DNA of 64,000 nt from Lithospermum erythrorhizon (Eukaryota; Streptophyta; Magnoliopsida; Boraginales; Boraginaceae), in NCBI GenBank assembly GCA_019722365.1, contig JADFUC010000750.1, forward strand, positions 1,612,001 through 1,676,000. Direction: 5' to 3'. Each line of letters opens with the position of its first letter. Position 1 is the stretch's first letter. Position numbers and translations under genes: made by a program. Positions 37,801 to 49,510 of this stretch are shown one piece after another. The notes below the pieces were generated by a model. The model searched no databases, was not told the origin of the DNA, and saw only the letters and a program-made list of their open reading frames with translations.

Positions 37801-40069
37801 TTCATACATGACTTCCATTAGATGTTGAAATTTCATAGATATATTTGGTTAAACTTACTTTTTTTGAATATTTAGATTGTTATGGAATTCTGTATAATTC
37901 TACTTATATTTCACTCGATTGTTATTACTGAATACTCTTAGAGGTCTTAATCATTTGTGATGGACATATTGTTTTGGATTCAGCGGAACTAATAAACGAT
38001 CCATGGGTTCTGCCTTCTACAGAGATGTGATTTTTATGATTTAGTAGCTGCCGGGTATTGGATTTACATTGCATGTGTGCATGCACCTGATTTGTTACTA
38101 GCTCAAGATGCTAATATCTTTTCTGATCGATGATTTGACAGGTGCTGTATTCATTGTTTGCTTTGTGATCACGTGTAGGTTCGTATTGCTCTTCATTCCT
38201 CACCAGTTTCTTCATATCTTCGTATTATCTATTTCTTTTGATGATGTCTTCATACAGTTGTGCATTAAAGTTTCTGCTCACATTTCATTGTTTCTCATGT
38301 TTAGTTTATGGACCTCAGCAATTATTTTGCTGGTACTTCTGATGATCGTAGTGGATCTCATGGTTAGTTTCTTTATTGATGTTTTGGTAACTTCGTTTGT
38401 TCCTGTAGTACTCTAAGTGGACAACCTTATCACTGTTCACGAACAATTTTTACCTGTAGGGCGTGATGGCAATCTTGGGCATCCAACTTAATGCAGTGTC
38501 TGTTGTTAACCTTGTCATGGCAGTGGGTATTGGTGTTGAGTTCGTTGTGCATATAACACATGCTTTCTTGGTTAGTGATCCATACAAAATTCATTCTCTC
38601 TTCTCAGTATTTTCTCTCCCTATGCAAGTCTTACACTGAAGGATGCTCACATGAATTAAGTTGACACTGATAGCTTTAGATGTACAGTAGAAGAAAACAT
38701 TTTGATTAATGATGACGGTTCTGTCATCAATCATCAATGGTCCATCTTCTACTTCTTTTAATGTTGATTGACAGATATATTTCTTACAGCATAAATCCGA
38801 ATCCAGACATGCATCTATGTTAGATGTCACATGATTTGTTCTATGCAAGTACTAAAGTAGGACTAAAGTAGGATAATCTAATCAACCATATCCATACTGT
38901 AGACATTTATTTTAAAGATATGATTTCAAACTTCGCTCAGAGATTTTGCCAGGAGTTAAATGATTATATAACTTGTATATGCCTCATAGTTTCTTTGTGC
39001 TGATCTGATTTAGGTAAGCAGTGGCGACAGAAACCAGCGTATGAAGGATTCTTTAACAACGATGGGTGCTTCTGTTTTCAGGTGAGTTAACATCATAGAA
39101 TCTGTAGGTTTGCATGAGTATAATTGGTGATTAAATAATCCTGTCCTTCCAAGTAAAGTATAGAAGCCAATCTTGTCTGTATATTTATTTTCATCAGATA
39201 TTATGTTCACCACAGTTTCAAAGTCCACTTAACTCATTTCTCATAATCTAGTGATACATCGAGCATTTACTCTCTTACCATATAATGTAAGTATTGCTCA
39301 ACGAAGTTTTGCAATAGAAATTACTGTAGACATATCATTAGTGAATGATAATATGGCTTTTCAGTGAGCTCCTTTTTTCTCCATATACACTTAACATCAT
39401 TTTGTATTGCATGGCCAAATTATGGGCAGGTTGATCATTGATGTTCTCAAAGGACTTTAACGATAGTGTTAATTAAGTGACGTTGGTATATTAAGCAACT
39501 TTATTCTTCTCTTCACATGTGAAGTTGAGCTATGATGCTTTTCTCACTTTCTTTGTAACCTTGATAAAATTGAAGGGTTGATTATCCAATTGAAATGTAA
39601 TATTCCCCTTCCTTCTTTTTGGTTGAATTGTTGCAGTGGAATCACTCTCACAAAGCTAGTTGGTGTTATTGTCCTTTGTTTCTCAAGAACTGAAGTTTTT
39701 GTGGTTTGTTTCCTGTACTTCGAAATGTTGTGTATCTAAAGCCAGTTTCGTCGCCTCTTGTAAATAATTCATGGCTAATTATTTTGCAGGTTTACTACTT
39801 CCAAATGTATCTGGCTTTGGTTCTTCTTGGCTTTTTGCATGGACTAGTGTTCTTACCTGTAAGATCTTCCAACTCTCTATATTTTTTACGCCTTGGTTCT
39901 ATGTTATAGAAATACCGTTCCTTCTGTGAGTGTCTTAGCTAGGAGTCGATGCTGTTAGTGAATGTTCGTTGTTTGCTTGCAGGTTTTGTTGAGTATGTTT
40001 GGTCCACCTTCAAGATGCGTTCTAATAGAGAAGCAAGAAGATAGGCCCTCAACTTCCTCACAGTTCTAA
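25878..40069 (+). CDS. NPC1-like intracellular sterol transporter (RND/Patched family), about 39 exons
   Basis: Exons 3 to 39 (27214-27315, 27464-27571, 27983-28099, 28530-28680, 28803-29050 ... 39983-40069) join in frame at GT-AG sites to 1253 residues, near full NPC1 length. Order: lumenal Cys-rich sterol-binding domain ([40 protein letters not shown]), linker helix, KVWVGP-like segment (here ETRPEKLWVGPGS), second lumenal domain, sterol-sensing domain with [33 protein letters not shown] and [16 protein letters not shown], Cys-rich lumenal loop, and C-terminal RND helices ([44 protein letters not shown]). It acts in vacuolar/endosomal membranes moving sterols or sphingolipids. Exons 1 (25878-25919, [14 protein letters not shown] signal peptide) and 2 (from 26788) look right by homology, but exon 2 meets a TGA at 26854 before it can join exon 3; see findings. 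The tail ends convergent with the NLP gene, 716 bp away. Confidence 0.88.
26302..26530. mobile_element. Stowaway-like MITE in NPC1 intron 1
   Basis: Inverted ends CCTCCATTTCAAAAAGATTG (26302-26321) and the complement of CAATCTTTTTGGGATGGAGG (26511-26530) match at 18 of 20 positions. The element is flanked by TA on both sides (26300-26301, 26531-26532), the Tc1/mariner-type target duplication. The 229-bp length and absence of coding sequence fit Stowaway MITEs. Confidence 0.8.
30974..31242. repeat. Tandem duplication inside NPC1 intron 13
   Basis: A unit beginning GATTTTATGAACT.TAGCAG, through ATGTGTTTCATT, and ending AGATCTC.CCTCTTTCAATT occurs at 30974-31114 and directly again at 31115-31242, with about 80 percent identity by eye. 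It is intronic, with no effect on the reading frame. Confidence 0.75.
31492..31694. repeat. Tandem duplication inside NPC1 intron 14
   Basis: Shared order of ATATG.CACT.AA, ACTAG.TAGT, AATATTT.G.GATGACT, CTCA.TAC..GTGA.AAAG at 31492-31574 and 31607-31694. More diverged than the intron 13 pair. Confidence 0.55.
32366..32523. repeat. Duplicated splice acceptor plus start of NPC1 exon 17
   Basis: About 68 bp covering the polypyrimidine tract, AATTTAGTTCT.TGCAG acceptor and first coding bases (GATG.ACTCAT.TCAATGG, CCCTGTCAAAA) occurs at 32366-32433 and again at 32456-32523. The second copy is the true exon 17 start (32488), continuing [16 protein letters not shown] in frame. Using the first acceptor would give [12 protein letters not shown] and then run into a TAG before exon 17, so it is a decoy or relic. 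Confidence 0.8.
36753..36770. repeat. TG dinucleotide microsatellite in an NPC1 intron
   Basis: Nine consecutive TG units in the intron between exons 28 and 29. Simple repeat, likely polymorphic. Confidence 0.8.
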
Positions 40070-40469
40070 ATTAACGTCCAGTTACCATATCGGCTAACAA
40101 CATTATTTGTAGAGTTTTAGATCTTTTGTTCAGATCCTGTAATTTCATGTACAACCATCAAATGCTAATAGCTACAAAAGTGTAAATTGTTGAATGTGGT
40201 GATAGAAAGAAAGAGCAAAAAGTATGTATAATAGTTTTGAGACTTCGTTGGTAGCAAAAGGATATTGTTCATCAAAAAGTTTGATTCAAGTTTCACTCAA
40301 CTCTTCTCAAGCATACCAGTATCGTTGTCGAGAATCAATGTTGCAACTTCAACATGACAATTGAAATGGAAGTTCCTGTGCAGAGTATTTCACTGTTTTC
40401 TACAGCTTTAGTATGTTGATATTGTAATAGCTGATATTGAACTCAAATGGCCTAAACTCAATCGGATAT

Positions 40470-40640
40470 AGTTTTAATTAATTGTCATTTTATATTTTTA
40501 ATCTATTTTTTGACTATTTTTTTTATTTAAATTATCAATCAACTAATAATATAATTTCAATTAATTGTCATTGTCAATTTTCAATGTATTTTTTAACTAT
40601 CTTTTCTTTTCCTCAATTTATGTATAAATGATTAAAATAA
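40470..40640. repeat. Diverged tandem repeat between NPC1 and NLP 3' ends
   Basis: TTAATTAATTGTCATT..ATATTTTTAAT.TATTTTTTGACTAT near 40472-40520 is echoed by TCAATTAATTGTCATTGTC, AATTTTCAATGTATTTTTTAACTAT at about 40557-40605. The rest of 40070-40785 is 3' UTR and spacer of the two convergent genes, with nothing else recognised. Confidence 0.5.
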
Positions 40641-40785
40641 CAACTGAAAAAAATGAAGAGAGATCTTAAGTTTGTAAGATTTTGTATTGTTTCTTAAACG
40701 TTTCTATAGTATGTTAGAAATATTTCTTATTTTTACCATTCTGAAACTATATCCGAAAACAAAACTTTAAACCATGTGTATATGT

Positions 40786-43700
40786 TCATAATGGACAATT
40801 GCTACCTAAAGAGCTTCCTATGCACTGTTCAGAATTGTTGTAAAAACAAAGCTTGATTGTTTGGTTCTGAGAAGTCTGACACACGTCCATACATTCCTCA
40901 AGATCAGCATCACATGTTAACAATACCCATTCAGAATCATCGTCCAAGTATTTGAGATGACATCTCCATGCATCATCTACACCAAAACGCCTTGCAATTT
41001 CTTGCAGTAAATCTTTGTATCCCCACCCATTCTGCATACGAAATCTAATTTTTTCTTCCCCGTACGACACCTTAACTCTCTGACTACCACTGTCAAGAGC
41101 TATTCGAAGACCATCTTCAGTACTCGAGTGGATTTTTTCTCTATGATGCACAGTGCGAGAGATGTTACTATGAGATCTTGGCATAAATTGTGGTCCATCA
41201 TTTGAAAAATTCAGCTCAGCATCGCCCTTCTTTAGCTTGAAGTTATCAGAGTCTTCTCTAGCCGTTGGACTGTCCTTGCCCTTGACATTTGACATGAAAG
41301 GTACTTGTTGTGTTTTAGACGAGCAACACTGACTTGAACTGGAGTCCTGACTGCAGGAAGATGAGGGAGACTTGGATGCAGCTGCTTCAGGGCTCAACAG
41401 CCCGACATCAGGTTGCAGATTGGAAGGTTTAAAATTATCAGTAGAATTCAAACTTGAAAATGGATCCGTCCTTGTTAAGTTTGGGGAAGACAATTCTGGG
41501 AAGTTTGAATAGAAGGACTCGATCTGTAAAGCACCCGAGGTTCCTTGGACAGAATCAATTACACGCTGGATCTTCTGTAAGGAGTGACCGACCTTCTTGA
41601 TTTTTCTAGAGGGCCAGCGTTTGATTCCATGAAGCCTGCAAATCCTCTTTAAAGTAGTAGGACAAACTGAAATTTAAGAGGGAAACATGTAAGGACAGTT
41701 GGAGTAAGACTAAAGAATATAATAAATGGTGATGAAGGTACCGCACATGTTAAGAAAAGCATATGATGTGCTACAGAGCAAGAATCGAATCATAGAGTAT
41801 TGATTGAAAAAATAAACTCATACTATAGGGGGCAAATAACAAATTAGGCTAAAGTATAATACCACATTTACATTTCGGCAATTACTTTCCCTTAATTTTT
41901 TGTTAAAAGACATGGTAGATCATTCAAATATAAGCGGATGCTTACCACCAAGACTTTTTGCAGCATCTTTTAGACTTCCAGCAAAATATTGCCGCAATAC
42001 TTGCAAGGTGATTATTTTATCTGCTCTGGTGGGCCTCTTCTCTCCAGATTTAACAGCAGAAGGTGAGCTTCCATCACCGGAAATATAATAACTACTACCA
42101 AAGGCAACATCTTCTTTTAAACTAGAATCGGGTTGATGTTGCAACAACTCTGGGGTTTGACCAAGCATTCCTTCTGATCTTCCATATGGGAGAGCTATAT
42201 TACTAACACCATTCTCCTGGACCCGAACTTCATTCGATATTTTCTCTTCAAAAGGTCCTGTAGCCCCTCTATGTTCCACTTTTGACATCTCTTTGTGATC
42301 TCTCATGATTGAAGGGATGGCAACTTGATCAATTGTTGAAGCATTTTCTTCCTGCAATTCTGTCTCTGTAATTACTCGTAGATTCCGGCAAACTTTTAAG
42401 ATGATAACAGACAGAGAATGAAGCATTGTCTTCTGTTCCTCTGGGCCTTCACAGTCCTTGGGTAGAAAAAATTCAAGGACAAAATCAGCTGATCCAGTGT
42501 AGATACATCGTAGTCGGATTGCTACAGCAGCACGTACACCAAACATCATCGCGTGATGAGAAAGCGGATATTCTGTCTTGCTGTAAGAAGTTACATCATG
42601 TGAGAAACATGGCTCATTAGTATTGAATGCATTCCCTGCAACTCCCTGACCTTTTAACAAGTGGTGTTCAGAGCATGCTTCATGAAATCCCCGAATACTT
42701 GAATCAGCAATATAGCAAGCAGAATCCACAGTGGAGACACACTGATCAAGGTTCTCATCAGAATGCCTCGAACCTCCTTTACCTTGTTGAACACAAGGGA
42801 CCCACGTCTGAGCTAATGGCAACTTGTGTGTCACACATGCAGTTTTCAGAACCTCTAGAATCTCTGGTAATGCAGCTTGAAAGGACAAATCATGTTCCTG
42901 ATAGACAGAAGATGATACATTACAGCAAAGAAAATGTAGTTCGACCTACTGTATGAATGTGTTCATCAGTGGTAATTTCTGTTACCTTAGCATTTTGCGA
43001 GACAGTCAATTTGGAACTCCTCAAATGAACAGCCTACAAGCAAGATAGTAGGCATCGTAAGATTTTAAATAAACACAAAAGATTTAGATTAACAAAAGCT
43101 AAGCTGCTCATTTAACAATCAAGTTAATCTTTTTTGCTCCAATGAAATGAGATTGAGAATAAGGGTAGAGTACTGAAGTTTTATGATTTCTATTAATATT
43201 AGTGAGACTATCTACAGCTTTCGAGCTATGGAGACTGTGTGCAATGAGTCAGTAGCAACAAAATTAATGGAATAGTTTCCTAGAAGTAGCATTATATGGT
43301 ATGCATACAACTCTAAATCAATACTATTATCCTTGCCTTCTATATGATGAAATGGAAAAGATTTGACATAGTATTAATTCGAAATTTAAGCAAAATTCAA
43401 ACAAACCTCAAGAGCTCTGCAGACACTATCAATTTCCAAACTATAGTTGATCTTTCTTGTGGTCGATACAACTTCAATAACACCCAAGCAACTGCAGCTA
43501 CCTTGTTCAAAAACCGGGACAGCGAGAGTTCCACGGACATCGCACTGCTGGGCATGATTAACACGAGGATACTCTTCCTGCCTGAAAAACCTGACATCAG
43601 GACTCCACTCGGGAACTTTTTCCATAAACACTCTCCCAGGCAAGCCGACAATCTGCTTAGAATCCTCTTCAGCTGCAAATTCATAGTTCTTCGATATGTC

Positions 43701-44351
43701 TCGATACTGACCCAGCCTTGGGCAGTTGAGGTCGAGTGAGAATGGCTGATCGTTTGTAATCAACAGGCGTCTGCCCCCCCTGTTCACTGGTACCCATATC
43801 TGAATAAGAACATTTTTATCTGTCGAACAATATTTTATACTGTGAAGAGCGTGTATTAAGCGGTCCATCACCGATGATGACGACCTTGGTGCAATCCACC
43901 ACCTTGCACCTAGCTCAGAACCTTGAACTGAATAATTTTGTGCTTGACCTGAAACATTCTCACCATTTCCATTATCTTCCCAATACTGATAGTTTTTCGA
44001 ATTTTGCCCTTTGAGTTGACTAATAGGTAGATTGCCAAGGAAAGATTGCCTTTGCCTCTCTTCTTGGCTCTGATTCAATGGGCTCCCACTCAAATCACCA
44101 TAGTTGTCTTCTAACGTAGGCCACGTGAAAGCAGGGTCAAAAAGACCATTAGAAGTGGAGGGACCATGCTGCAAGAAATCAGATCCATTCGTTGTATCCA
44201 CCCAACACCCTTCTAACAATAGTTCATCCATGTAGTCTAAATCCATGAAAGTATCACTCGGAAAAGGAAAAATGGAATTATTAGGAGGAAATACCCCTTC
44301 TTCCATTCCTAATCTTCTTCCAAATTCAAAATATATCTCCCCAGAATCCAA
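40786..44351 (-). CDS. NIN-like protein (NLP), RWP-RK transcription factor
   Basis: Four exons on the minus strand, 43407-44351, 42986-43033, 41946-42897 and 40786-41666, join in frame to 941 residues. The N-terminal GAF-like regulatory region contains [20 protein letters not shown] and VLIQIWVPV, with [21 protein letters not shown] (residues about 235-260) and GVIEVVST before the first intron, then [14 protein letters not shown]. The RWP-RK DNA-binding domain spans the exon 3/4 junction ([25 protein letters not shown], then [19 protein letters not shown] at about 655-673). The C-terminal PB1 domain ([14 protein letters not shown] to [13 protein letters not shown], about 844-925) has the conserved Lys and acidic patch used for NLP-NLP contacts. 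NLPs bind nitrate-responsive promoter elements, and in Arabidopsis the GAF-like part takes part in nitrate sensing and nuclear retention. Closest by eye to NLP4/NLP5. Intact. Shares its 3' side with NPC1. Confidence 0.92.
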
Positions 44352-45441
44352 ATCACAACAAGTACCACTTATTCAACAAAATCTGACAAAAAACATCCTT
44401 AGACTGAAATTCCTGGAGCAAATTAATCCAAATAACCAATTCAAATAAAGAATTCATAAAAAAAAAAGAGAAGTTAAAAATAGAACTTTAGATGATAAAT
44501 GACTTACAAAGCATACAACATATTGAAATAAGTTGATTTTCCTCTCTCTTATGCTATACAACATCATTACAAATTGGTCAACCCTTGAAATAAACAATAC
44601 CCAATCAATCACTACACCTATTCAAGAATACCTGAAAACTATTCAAAAGTGAATCTGATCAAGAGAACCTAATATAATAACTGTACTAAGTGGATTCTTT
44701 CAACTAAGTCAAAAGATGATAAAGTCATAAACTTTACAACCCCAAATCATTAAATTCCAATATATCACCATAGCAAGTGAAAAAAGAAAGGTCATGAATA
44801 ACAAATACAAACAAACATCTTAAAAAATACCATCATCATAAATCAAGAAATTATAGGAAGAAAAGGGCAATACCAAATTCAATAGGACAAGATTCTTGGA
44901 TATTCCAAAGATTCAATTTTTTTCATAAAAAATAAATGTTGTCAAGTGCCCAAAGACAACAACTATGTAGTGTTTATGGAATACTATGTTGACTAATTGT
45001 GTTATGAGAGTATTAATTATTTTTACATTTTCTTTGAACAAGAATACTCAATACTCTATGTTTATGTCTCCATCGCACTTTGTACTTAATGGTCATGATT
45101 CTTCTTAAAGCCTGATTGTACTTTGTTTATCAGAAGATTCTCCCTCCCATCACTCCCCCACCACCACCAGGACCCACATAGATTCCTGCCAAATCTTATT
45201 ACATCAGCAGCATTGTCATTCCCCCTTATTTGGTAAGTCCGAATATTTGTTACATTTTGTATATTAATCTATGTTCAATTTAAATAAATACCTGTACAAC
45301 ATAAAACGTAACATACTAAAAAAAACAAATTAGTATTTTAATTTATAAGGCTTTTTGGTATTTTATGGGCATCCCTTGACTATAATCCGACACCAGACAT
45401 TTTAATTGTCTGACACTTAATTTCTTACACCTAATTTTCAC
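44352..45441. other. Upstream region of the NLP gene
   Basis: AT-rich sequence likely holding the NLP 5' UTR and promoter. No second gene was recognised. A C-rich stretch (CCCCCACCACCACC) lies near 45155. Confidence 0.4.
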
Positions 45442-46521
45442 TACAATATAGTAAAATAATTATATTATTCCTAAAATATATATTAAATATCTATACATAA
45501 AGAAATAACTATTTTATTACTAACATTAAACTATAAAGATTAAAATACTAACCATAAGTATTAAAATACCAAACTCTTTTCTTCTTTTAACACATCCCAC
45601 CCTCCATCCCCTACCCTGGCACCCTACCCTGCTGGGCACCACCTCAACCCGACAACCCTCCCCCCAAGCCAGAGAGACATCGGACAAGACAACCTCAGGT
45701 AGCCAAATCTCACTTCATATCAAAGCCAAATCTCATCATATCAAAGCCAAATACATAAACAAATTGAAATGAGATCATTATGTTAAATTTCAGCATAAAA
45801 TTATCAATCTTCATTTGACTATTGGAGATGCATTTCAGCATAAAATTGCAAATCCTGATTCAACTATTTAAGATGCATTTCAGCATAATATCTCATAAGT
45901 TACTGCAGTAATAACAAAATACAGACCTAAACTAAACAAAATAATCAAATCAAAATCGCATCAATCACGATATCAAAGCCCAATACATAAACAATTTGAA
46001 CTGAAATCCTAACATCATATTTCAGCATAAAAGTAAGAATTTTCATTTCGGTATTATTTGATTATGCAAATTGGGGGTGATGCAGGAGGTGGGGCAGGGT
46101 GTAGGGTGGTGGTGCGAATTGGGGCAGGGGATGGGGTGGAGGTAGGGGGTCTGTCTGTCAGATCTGAGCTGGGGTGGGGCTGCCGGGCTGGTGGTGCGAA
46201 TTGGGGGTCGGGGCTGTAGCCTCGAGCAACACTATACACACCACCGTATTAATAACTTTTTAAATGGAACGACAATTTCAGCTCTTAATAAAATTTCTTA
46301 ACTACTACACTTGCAACAGGAGCAATAGCTATTTCACACCCAAACCCAACACTATTCGGCAAGGTATACCAAATTTATACCAGAGTGCATGAGTGTGTTA
46401 AAAAGAATGTCATATTTTATCGTTATAGTTTAGTCATATACTTTAATGTTAATGACAAAATAATAAGATGGACATTTCAATATATATTTTAAGCAGAATA
46501 TAATCATTTCACTATATTGTG
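45442..46521. mobile_element. 1.1-kb element with long diverged terminal inverted repeats
   Basis: The left end (ACAATATAGTAAAATAATTA, TATT..CCTAAAATATATATT..., ACTAACATTAAA) is matched in reverse complement from 46521 back (ACAATATAGTGAAATGATTA, TATT..GCTTAAAATATATATT..., CATTAACATTAAA). The match extends about 150 bp inward to a TTTTAACACA block on both arms. Inside are a C-rich segment (about 45597-45660), a G-rich one (46072-46215), and an 80-bp internal direct repeat (45739-45820 and 45970-46050) with repeated TTTCAGCATAAAA. No transposase is visible, so it would be non-autonomous. The long ends recall MULE or foldback elements, but the class is unproven. Confidence 0.6.
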
Positions 46522-49419
46522 TTTTAAAATTTATTTGTAATTTATAATGTAGCTGCATACCAAAATAATACAAGTGGTTGTCCGATTATAGTAAAAAGGG
46601 GTATCCGTAAAATCTTAAAATAGTTTAGGAACATATAAAAAATTAAATCATAATTCGGGAGGTCTCGCCAAAAGCCAATTATAATACTCGTAGTTTTTAT
46701 CACCTTGGTTAAATAAGAATAACTTAAATATTTTAATTTATAATAGTTGTATGATGTGCCTCCTATAATACTATCATGAAAGGTAAACAAATGGACAATA
46801 TTTTGAGTATACTTTATGACTCGCTTGTGAAATTTTATTTTTTTTAAATTATAATTGTTATTTAAAGTTGGATAATTGTAACTATTAGACAATAAATTCA
46901 TCCGGGAACTTAAACGTTTTCAAACAATTTATTAATTAATTAATGAACTTAAGAGCTTGTCAGTTGTATCCTCATCAATATAACCGGTCAATAGATAGAT
47001 AATATTTTGAATGTTGTTTACCATCGACATACTAATTTTATTAAAATCAAAATTATGTTAATAAATAAATATGATAAAATTTGTTAATTCTGATCATTCA
47101 AAAACGAACTTTGAAAATAAATGAAGTATTTCTTTTTGGTATGAGTGGGGAACGAGCTTGTGTTTGCCACTCTCCTAATATATTTAGATCTAGATTATGC
47201 TACCATATCATTAATTTAATTACTCTATTATACTACCTCCAATAGGATCATGCCTATTTCTAAGGCATAAGTATGTGTATACCTTAAAAATATTCTTGAA
47301 AAATGAATATATGATATCTTGGAAATAATCTCACCTCTTCAATAGGCGGGCAAATGCCAAGATGCCCCTAATTAAATGTTGCAACAGGAACCATTATAGA
47401 GGACAAGTTTAGTTGGAATTTTTGGGAAAATATTGAATAAATCCGGACATATTCTGACAAAATCAGAGCAAAAAAATGTGTGGGACCTGTAATAGAATGA
47501 CACCAGCAAGCAATGACAAGCCTTGTGTGCACATTAAAAGAACATGGGTTGCAGAAACTTTATAGCGGGCCGTTGGATAGCGGCCACTTATCACAATAAG
47601 ATTAACTTGCTTTATACGGAGTATCAATTATCTTTGATTTTAAATTGAATTTTTTAGAATAATTTATTAAAAAAAATAAAAAAATTATATCATTTTTCAC
47701 ATTTTTTATTCCCTACAAATAGAGACCATTTGGACACCAAAATATTTTCAACATTTTCTTCATTATTATCATATTTCAACCCATTTTTTTTAATCTTATT
47801 TAGCTATTAAATGGTATAGTAATTATTTAAATTTTACATATTAATTGAATACTTATTAGTTAATTATAATATCAATAATATGATAAATCAAATATGAGAG
47901 AATGTATTAGATGTGGTATGGTATATGCGAGTGGTGCTATTAGTGGGTCGGGAGATTCGAGAACCGGTCCGAAATAACCTGACCATTTAACCGTCCTAAA
48001 AGTTAACGTCCGGGACCCATCTTTTTTATCCGAGAACTGCTTGGACCACCGGCAACCCGTACCCCCTTTCACCCCCACCCTCCTCTCTCTCCATTTTCAT
48101 TTTCTTCTTGTTTCAAATTCCTCCCTCTTCCCCTCCTTCTTTTTACTTTCTTTTTCATTCTTCCTTAGTTACTAGTCAACCCCCTCCCCCATCCTTTCTC
48201 TATTTTCATTTCTTTTTCCTTTTCATGGTCATATTGGGCCGCTGGCTCCTATCCCCCTCTCCTCCTTTCCTTTCTATTTATTCTTCCTTTATTCTTCTCT
48301 TATTGGTTCAAAGACCTTTCTCCTAAACAAGGTAATAAAAATGTTGATTTTTTTTAATTGTTGATTTTGGGTTTTTTTTAATTTTGGATACTTTTATCGG
48401 ATTCTCGAACCGACCGAATCAGAAGTTTCCACCTAAATCTATCTGACCGGGTTCAAGCCAAAAAAATTTATCCGACAACGAAGGTCGGTTCGAAACTGGG
48501 TAGGACCGGTTTGTTATCGGGTCCGTTCAGGGGGCGCTGGCACACGTAACCGAACTCTAATCGATAACAAGACGAGCGGTCAAGTGGTAGGAAAAGAAAA
48601 ATGAATGAGTTTTTTAGATGCCCTTCTATTGTGGAATGTTAAAAGATAAAATGAAATATTCACGACGCTGATGAAAGTAATCACGTGGTTGAGATTATTG
48701 ATTTTTGGACGCCTCCTATTGGAGATAGTCTTAGGGTTGTTATTATTATGCTAAACTAAAGTGTCTTGGATCTTCTGTACCAGTCCATATCTCAAAGTTT
48801 GTTATATTAATATTGTAATGCCATGTGTCATTCTTAATATACAATTTTAGGGGAACCCCTTACATCAACTACTTATCACAAAATGACACGTATATTCGTA
48901 TCGAATTGATAAGATATAATGAGAAAGCTAAAGTAGGTGACCAATTCTTACATTTGAGCGCGTGCAACACGTGTAAGAGATTTAATTGGCCAGTGCAACT
49001 CATGGAGATTTTCGAGAGTAGAGATAATTAAAAAGAAATCACAAATAATGTTGATTAGTTTGATGTTTAGTGTTAATTAGTGTAACAAAGTTGCAAGAAT
49101 TAAGCTGGACCACTGTCTTAATTTTTTGTTTTCTTTTCTCGATTCTATCGTCTTTAGTGAATGGGGATGTTATGGCAAGTGGCTAACTTCATAATCTATC
49201 AAAAGCAACGATACAAATCGTGCCGTCTCGTCTAAACGGAAAAGTCCCGTTTCTAAAATGATAAAAAGTAATTTGTTTAAATAAGATATATATTAATCAG
49301 ATAAATTAAAACCTAAAATAAAAGTTTCAACTACAACAAAATAAAAGAAATCTAATGGCGAGATCCTATCTTGAATTAAAGGAACAAAACCTTAAACGTA
49401 AAGAAAAATCATCAACTAC
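46522..49419. other. Intergenic DNA, one GC-rich island
   Basis: AT-rich apart from 47930-48560, which is unusually rich in ACCGGTCC, GGACCCA and GACCGGGTT motifs. Its two sides are loosely inverted copies (GAGAACCGGTCC near 47960 against GGACCGGTTTGTTATCGGGTCC near 48509). That is suggestive of a non-autonomous DNA transposon, perhaps hAT-like, but I could not define ends. No gene recognised. Confidence 0.35.
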
Positions 49420-49510
49420 AACAAAAAGAATAGTCGTAAGAAGACTCGAACTCACACATAATGACTTTTTGCACCACTATATTTACCAATTACACTAAAA
49501 CTTTACTTAC
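49420..49510 (-). mobile_element. Possible degenerate tRNA-derived SINE
   Basis: On the minus strand an A-box-like TAGTGTAATTGG (49486-49497) is followed about 35 nt later by a B-box-like GAGTTCGAGTCTT (49441-49453). That order and spacing fit a tRNA-derived pol III promoter. Target duplications are not evident and the sequence does not fold into a clear tRNA, so a SINE relic is the best guess. It is unrelated in sequence to the SINE at 12770. Confidence 0.4.

Noticed and set aside
41900..42088. Separate small gene on the plus strand within NLP
   Set aside because: Overlaps the NLP exon 3 end and intron in antisense; no support.
42426..42956. Plus-strand frames across the NLP exons
   Set aside because: Antisense shadows of the well-supported NLP coding sequence.
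46542..46901. 119-codon minus-strand frame rich in Tyr/Asn/Ile
   Set aside because: Typical chance frame in AT-rich DNA; no recognisable domain.
48108..48326. Frame rich in Pro, Phe, Ser and Leu
   Set aside because: Arises from a C/T-rich tract, not a protein.
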